Source: Blastomussa wellsi
Lineage: Eukaryota > Cnidaria > Anthozoa > Scleractinia > Plerogyridae
DNA: 64,000 bases
Assembly: GCA_947652115.1 (NCBI GenBank)
Contig: OX393562.1
Location: 6,844,093 to 6,908,092 of the forward strand
Reading direction: 5' to 3'
The notes beneath the pieces are model-generated. The model ran no database searches, was not told the origin of the DNA, and saw nothing but the letters and a program-made list of their open reading frames with translations. Position numbers and translations under genes: made by a program. How positions within the stretch are numbered: the first letter of the stretch is position 1; each line of letters opens with the position of its first letter. Positions 62,017 through 64,000 of the stretch are shown here, in pieces.

Positions 62017-62601
62017 ATGGATCCCGACAACATACCGTTTAACGCTCTCGTAATTGGACCGACTAATTCGGGAAAATCAAAGTTTGTGGTGGCAAGTTCG
62101 ACTTCATCGTGCTCATCTGCCCGACATTTGCGTACAACAAGACTTTTCACCGCTTCGCCGAGGCGGACCCGCGTTTTTATGTTATCATTTGCGAACAGGA
62201 ATGGGTTGAGGGCTGGTTGAGGTTTGTTTCCTGGCTTTTCGAGGGCACCAACACGCTCATTATCCTTGATGACTGCGCAGCCTCGAAAGATGTAAAAAAA
62301 GCGAACAGGCGAGCTGGTCAAACTTGGGTTCAGCGCTCGCCACACAGGGCTAAGCGTGTGGGTGGTCACCCAAAAGATGACTAGCATAACGGCTTCTTTC
62401 CGCGAAAACATTGGGGCAGTTGTGCTTTTTTACACTCCCGCATGGAAGACTTTGAAAGCGGTTTTTGAAGATTACTCCGGCGAACTTTCTCAAGATGAGT
62501 ACAAAGATTACATTTCGTGGCTGAAAAAAAATAAGTTTTCCTACCTTGTGTTCTTACTTCGGCACCCTTACGGAATAAAAAAATCTCAATTAAAAAATTA
62601 A
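62017..62601 (+). pseudogene. A32/FtsK-HerA-type genome packaging ATPase, broken by two frame offsets
   Basis: ATG at 62017, stop at 62601. First frame: Walker A GPTNSGKS at residues 14-21. The frame then moves near 62088-62096 (about GTGGTGGCAAG) into one encoding FIVLICPTFAYNKTF, a long segment, and Walker B LIILDD. It moves back to the first frame at an A7 run (62291-62297) before LVKLGFSARHTGLSVWVVTQ (sensor region) and the C-terminal helix. All motifs of a DNA-packaging P-loop ATPase are present, so the gene was functional recently. Around the first break roughly eight residues seem to be missing compared with what I expect for the family, so that one is probably a real deletion. The product would drive DNA into the capsid formed by the adjacent MCP. 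Confidence 0.8.
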
Positions 62602-62614
62602 CAACAAATATGAA

Positions 62615-63166
62615 ATGGCAAATCCAACCGAACTACCCCAAATAATTGAAGAACAAATGGCTGACGTTATGAGCGAGCTTGAAGCTGAGCCAACGAGCGC
62701 GCCCGGCAATGCTTTTCCAGCAGTTTCAACGCAGCCTGATATTCCCGCACTTCGTGAGCAGCTAGCCGTGCTGGTGTCAACAGGGAAAGCCAAAGAAGCA
62801 ATCGGGGTGCAGTTAACACACGAGCATGTGAAGCGCCTTACCGACAAAGAGGTCGAGAAATACACAAAACGGTACGAGACATACGTGGGCTCAAAGACAA
62901 CCGACAGCTTGATAGACAGCTTTATTTATCTTGTAACCAAAGCAGTCGGAATGGCCGTCGACGTAAAAGACATCGATGCTTATCAAAAAGAACTCAAAAA
63001 CGACTACATCATCAACAAAGAGTTGTCAAACCTGGCCGGCAACATGGCTTTAAAGTGCGGCCGTTTTCTCGCTGTGGCCAATGCGGCGCTGATCACAACA
63101 AAACACATTGATTTGAAAGCAAAATCGGAAGAAATTATTGAGCAAAGCCCACCAACCGCTGAATAA
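62615..63166 (+). CDS. Viral protein H: unknown 183-aa helical protein
   Basis: ATG at 62615, 13 nt after the ATPase stop. Acidic N-terminus, a Pro/Ala-rich section (26-45), then helical charged/amphipathic sequence (EHVKRLTDKEVEKYTKRYET) and an Ala/Leu-rich helix GNMALKCGRFLAVANAALI near 143-161. No motif I recognise. Tight spacing suggests one transcript with MCP and ATPase, so a morphogenesis or virion role is likely. Intact frame. Confidence 0.75.
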   Translation: MANPTELPQIIEEQMADVMSELEAEPTSAPGNAFPAVSTQPDIPALREQLAVLVSTGKAKEAIGVQLTHEHVKRLTDKEVEKYTKRYETYVGSKTTDSLIDSFIYLVTKAVGMAVDVKDIDAYQKELKNDYIINKELSNLAGNMALKCGRFLAVANAALITTKHIDLKAKSEEIIEQSPPTAE

Positions 63167-63197
63167 TTACTCAGAAAGTCAGCAATTCCTCACAAAA

Positions 63198-63236
63198 AAT
63201 TTTTTTAATTAAATATAAATTTGTTTCAAAGTAACA
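63198..63236 (+). promoter_or_regulatory. AT-rich promoter-like motif before gene I
   Basis: TTTTTTTAATTAAATATAAA lies about 15-35 bp upstream of the ATG at 63237, closely matching TTTTTTATTTAAATATAAAT before the MCP gene. Confidence 0.55.
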
Positions 63237-63735
63237 ATGGCTGAAGAACAGAAGCAACCGACCGCTCAAGAAATCTCTGAACCACAGCAACCAATGGAAA
63301 GCCAAGTAACTTCACAAACTCCGGCAACAAAGCCTGCCAAAAATCCCAAGCGAGTGGCTGCTGGGAAAATGGTTGCCGAAAGAACACGGCTGGCCCGCGA
63401 AGCGCAGAAAAAAGCCGCAGCTGAGGCGGCTATCATTATTGCAAACAACAAGCAGGCAAAAAAAAGAAACCGCTCCCCCTGATCCTGCTCCTGAGCCGGA
63501 AACCGAACCAAAGCCTGCTGCAGCTGATTCAAATGGTTTTACCACAAACCAATGGCTAACTATCGCTGGAATTGGCGTAACCATTGTTACAACTTATTTC
63601 AAGCGTGATGATATAAAAGCTTTTTTCGCAAAAAAACAGGATAATCCACCGGAGCCGCAGCCAAAAGAACCAGCTCCTCTGCCGCAGCCACCGCAGCCAC
63701 CGCAGCCAAGAAAAGGAATTCGCAAAATGGATTGA
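63237..63735 (+). CDS. Viral protein I: Pro/Glu/Lys-rich protein with one membrane segment; one frame offset
   Basis: ATG at 63237 (MAEEQKQPTAQEISEP). The first frame ends at TGA 63480-63482, but the neighbouring frame continues with an acidic Pro-rich stretch, a likely transmembrane helix (QWLTIAGIGVTIVTTYF), KRDDIKAFFAKK and a C-terminal Pro/Gln repeat, stopping at 63735. The two frames meet at an A8 run (63457-63464), offset by one base as in gene E. Composition (Ala/Lys/Pro linker then one TM) resembles region D. Role unknown; a membrane-anchored accessory virion protein would fit. Confidence 0.65.
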
Positions 63736-63775
63736 TTTTTCATTTGAATATATTTTTCGATGTTGATATAACAAA

Positions 63776-63958
63776 ATGAAAGTTGACGTTATCAAGATTT
63801 TAGTATCACAAGCTGCTATTGTTGGAATAGGACTTTTGTGGTTCAATTTTAACCAAACAGTTTTTTATGCAGTCCGCGATATATTCGAAAAAACCTACAA
63901 TGAAATGAAAGACCCACCTGTGGAGCCTGAAAGATACCCAGCTGAGGAGCCCGGATGA
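63776..63958 (+). CDS. Viral protein J: small single-pass membrane protein (60 aa)
   Basis: ATG at 63776; hydrophobic helix at about residues 5-24 (VIKILVSQAAIVGIGLLWF) with a charged Pro/Glu-rich C-terminal half. Preceded by TTTTTCATTTGAATATATTT, a weaker version of the element promoter motif, 40 bp downstream of gene I. Unrecognised. Confidence 0.6.
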   Translation: MKVDVIKILVSQAAIVGIGLLWFNFNQTVFYAVRDIFEKTYNEMKDPPVEPERYPAEEPG

Positions 63959-64000
63959 GGATTCTGAATAATTTTTTATTTAAACATTTATTTTTTGCTC
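63959..64000 (+). promoter_or_regulatory. AT-rich motif at the right edge, probably before the next viral gene
   Basis: AATTTTTTATTTAAACATTT repeats the T-tract plus ATTTAAA pattern seen before MCP and gene I, implying that the element continues past 64000. Confidence 0.45.

Larger units (their letters stand above)
56072..64000. mobile_element. Endogenous virus-like element (Polinton-like/adintovirus-like), partial, runs off the right edge
   Basis: Nine or ten tightly packed intronless ORFs on both strands include a double-jelly-roll capsid protein (60758-62008) next to an A32/FtsK-type packaging ATPase (62017-62601), the morphogenetic pair of Polintons, polinton-like viruses and virophages. 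Gaps are 8-70 nt and two divergent pairs share short AT-rich spacers. The capsid gene is clearly richer in G+C than the host flanks. Protein-primed DNA polymerase B, retroviral-type integrase and Ulp1-like protease are absent in the visible part, so they lie beyond 64000 or this lineage lacks them. Four genes carry stops or frame offsets. Insertion in the LamG gene intron is possible. Confidence 0.85.

Noticed and set aside
1..64000. CRISPR arrays or prokaryotic operons
   Set aside because: No regularly spaced direct repeats; gene structure is eukaryotic throughout.
56072..64000. Complete Polinton/Maverick
   Set aside because: Polymerase, integrase, protease and terminal inverted repeats cannot be seen in the window, so only a partial virus-like element is claimed.

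Overview
The window looks like nuclear DNA of an invertebrate animal, most likely an anthozoan cnidarian (coral or anemone). The reasons are short GT-AG exons in long AT-rich introns, three Cys-loop receptor paralogues, tRNA-derived SINEs, LINE remnants, many foldback (palindromic) elements, and a virus-like gene block built around a double-jelly-roll capsid protein of the kind often annotated in cnidarian genomes as F54H12.2-like. Species cannot be decided from the sequence alone.

Region 1 (143-44514) holds three complete paralogous genes for glycine/GABA-receptor-like anion channel subunits. R1 (minus, 7 exons, 451 aa, 143-9027) and R2 (plus, 9 exons, 445 aa, 23109-31996) are head to head across a 14 kb gene-free stretch. 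R2 and R3 (minus, 9 exons, 497-498 aa, 36413-44514) are tail to tail. All three have a signal peptide, a 13-residue Cys-loop encoded by an 83-nt exon, a PAR motif at the start of M2 (anion selectivity) and four membrane segments. Exon phases match, so they are local duplicates; they could co-assemble as homo- or heteropentamers. R2 alone has an intron between M2 and M3, and a 5'-truncated LINE fills almost all of it. Introns and spacers carry SINEs, LINE fragments, foldback elements and a perfect 112-bp tandem duplication.

Region 2 (44515-56071) is repeat-rich. It includes an 880-bp palindrome with a smaller palindromic element nested in one arm, and a 149-bp element flanked by a 9-bp target-site duplication. 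It also contains the 5' end of a secreted or membrane LamG-domain gene (52273-54649, plus), whose next exon I cannot find before the viral block.

Region 3 (56072-64000) is a compact, nearly gap-free virus-like element running off the right edge. It has a double-jelly-roll major capsid protein, an A32/FtsK-type packaging ATPase, a penton-like minor capsid candidate, and several unrecognised proteins, most with hydrophobic or transmembrane segments and coiled coils. Divergent gene pairs share short AT-rich promoter-like intergenic regions with a recurring T-tract plus ATTTAAATATAAAT-type motif. At least four genes are interrupted (one in-frame TGA, three frame offsets at A7-A8 runs, one further frame break near the ATPase P-loop), so this copy is either decaying or carries homopolymer errors. 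DNA polymerase, integrase and protease, the usual Polinton/adintovirus partners, are not in the visible part.
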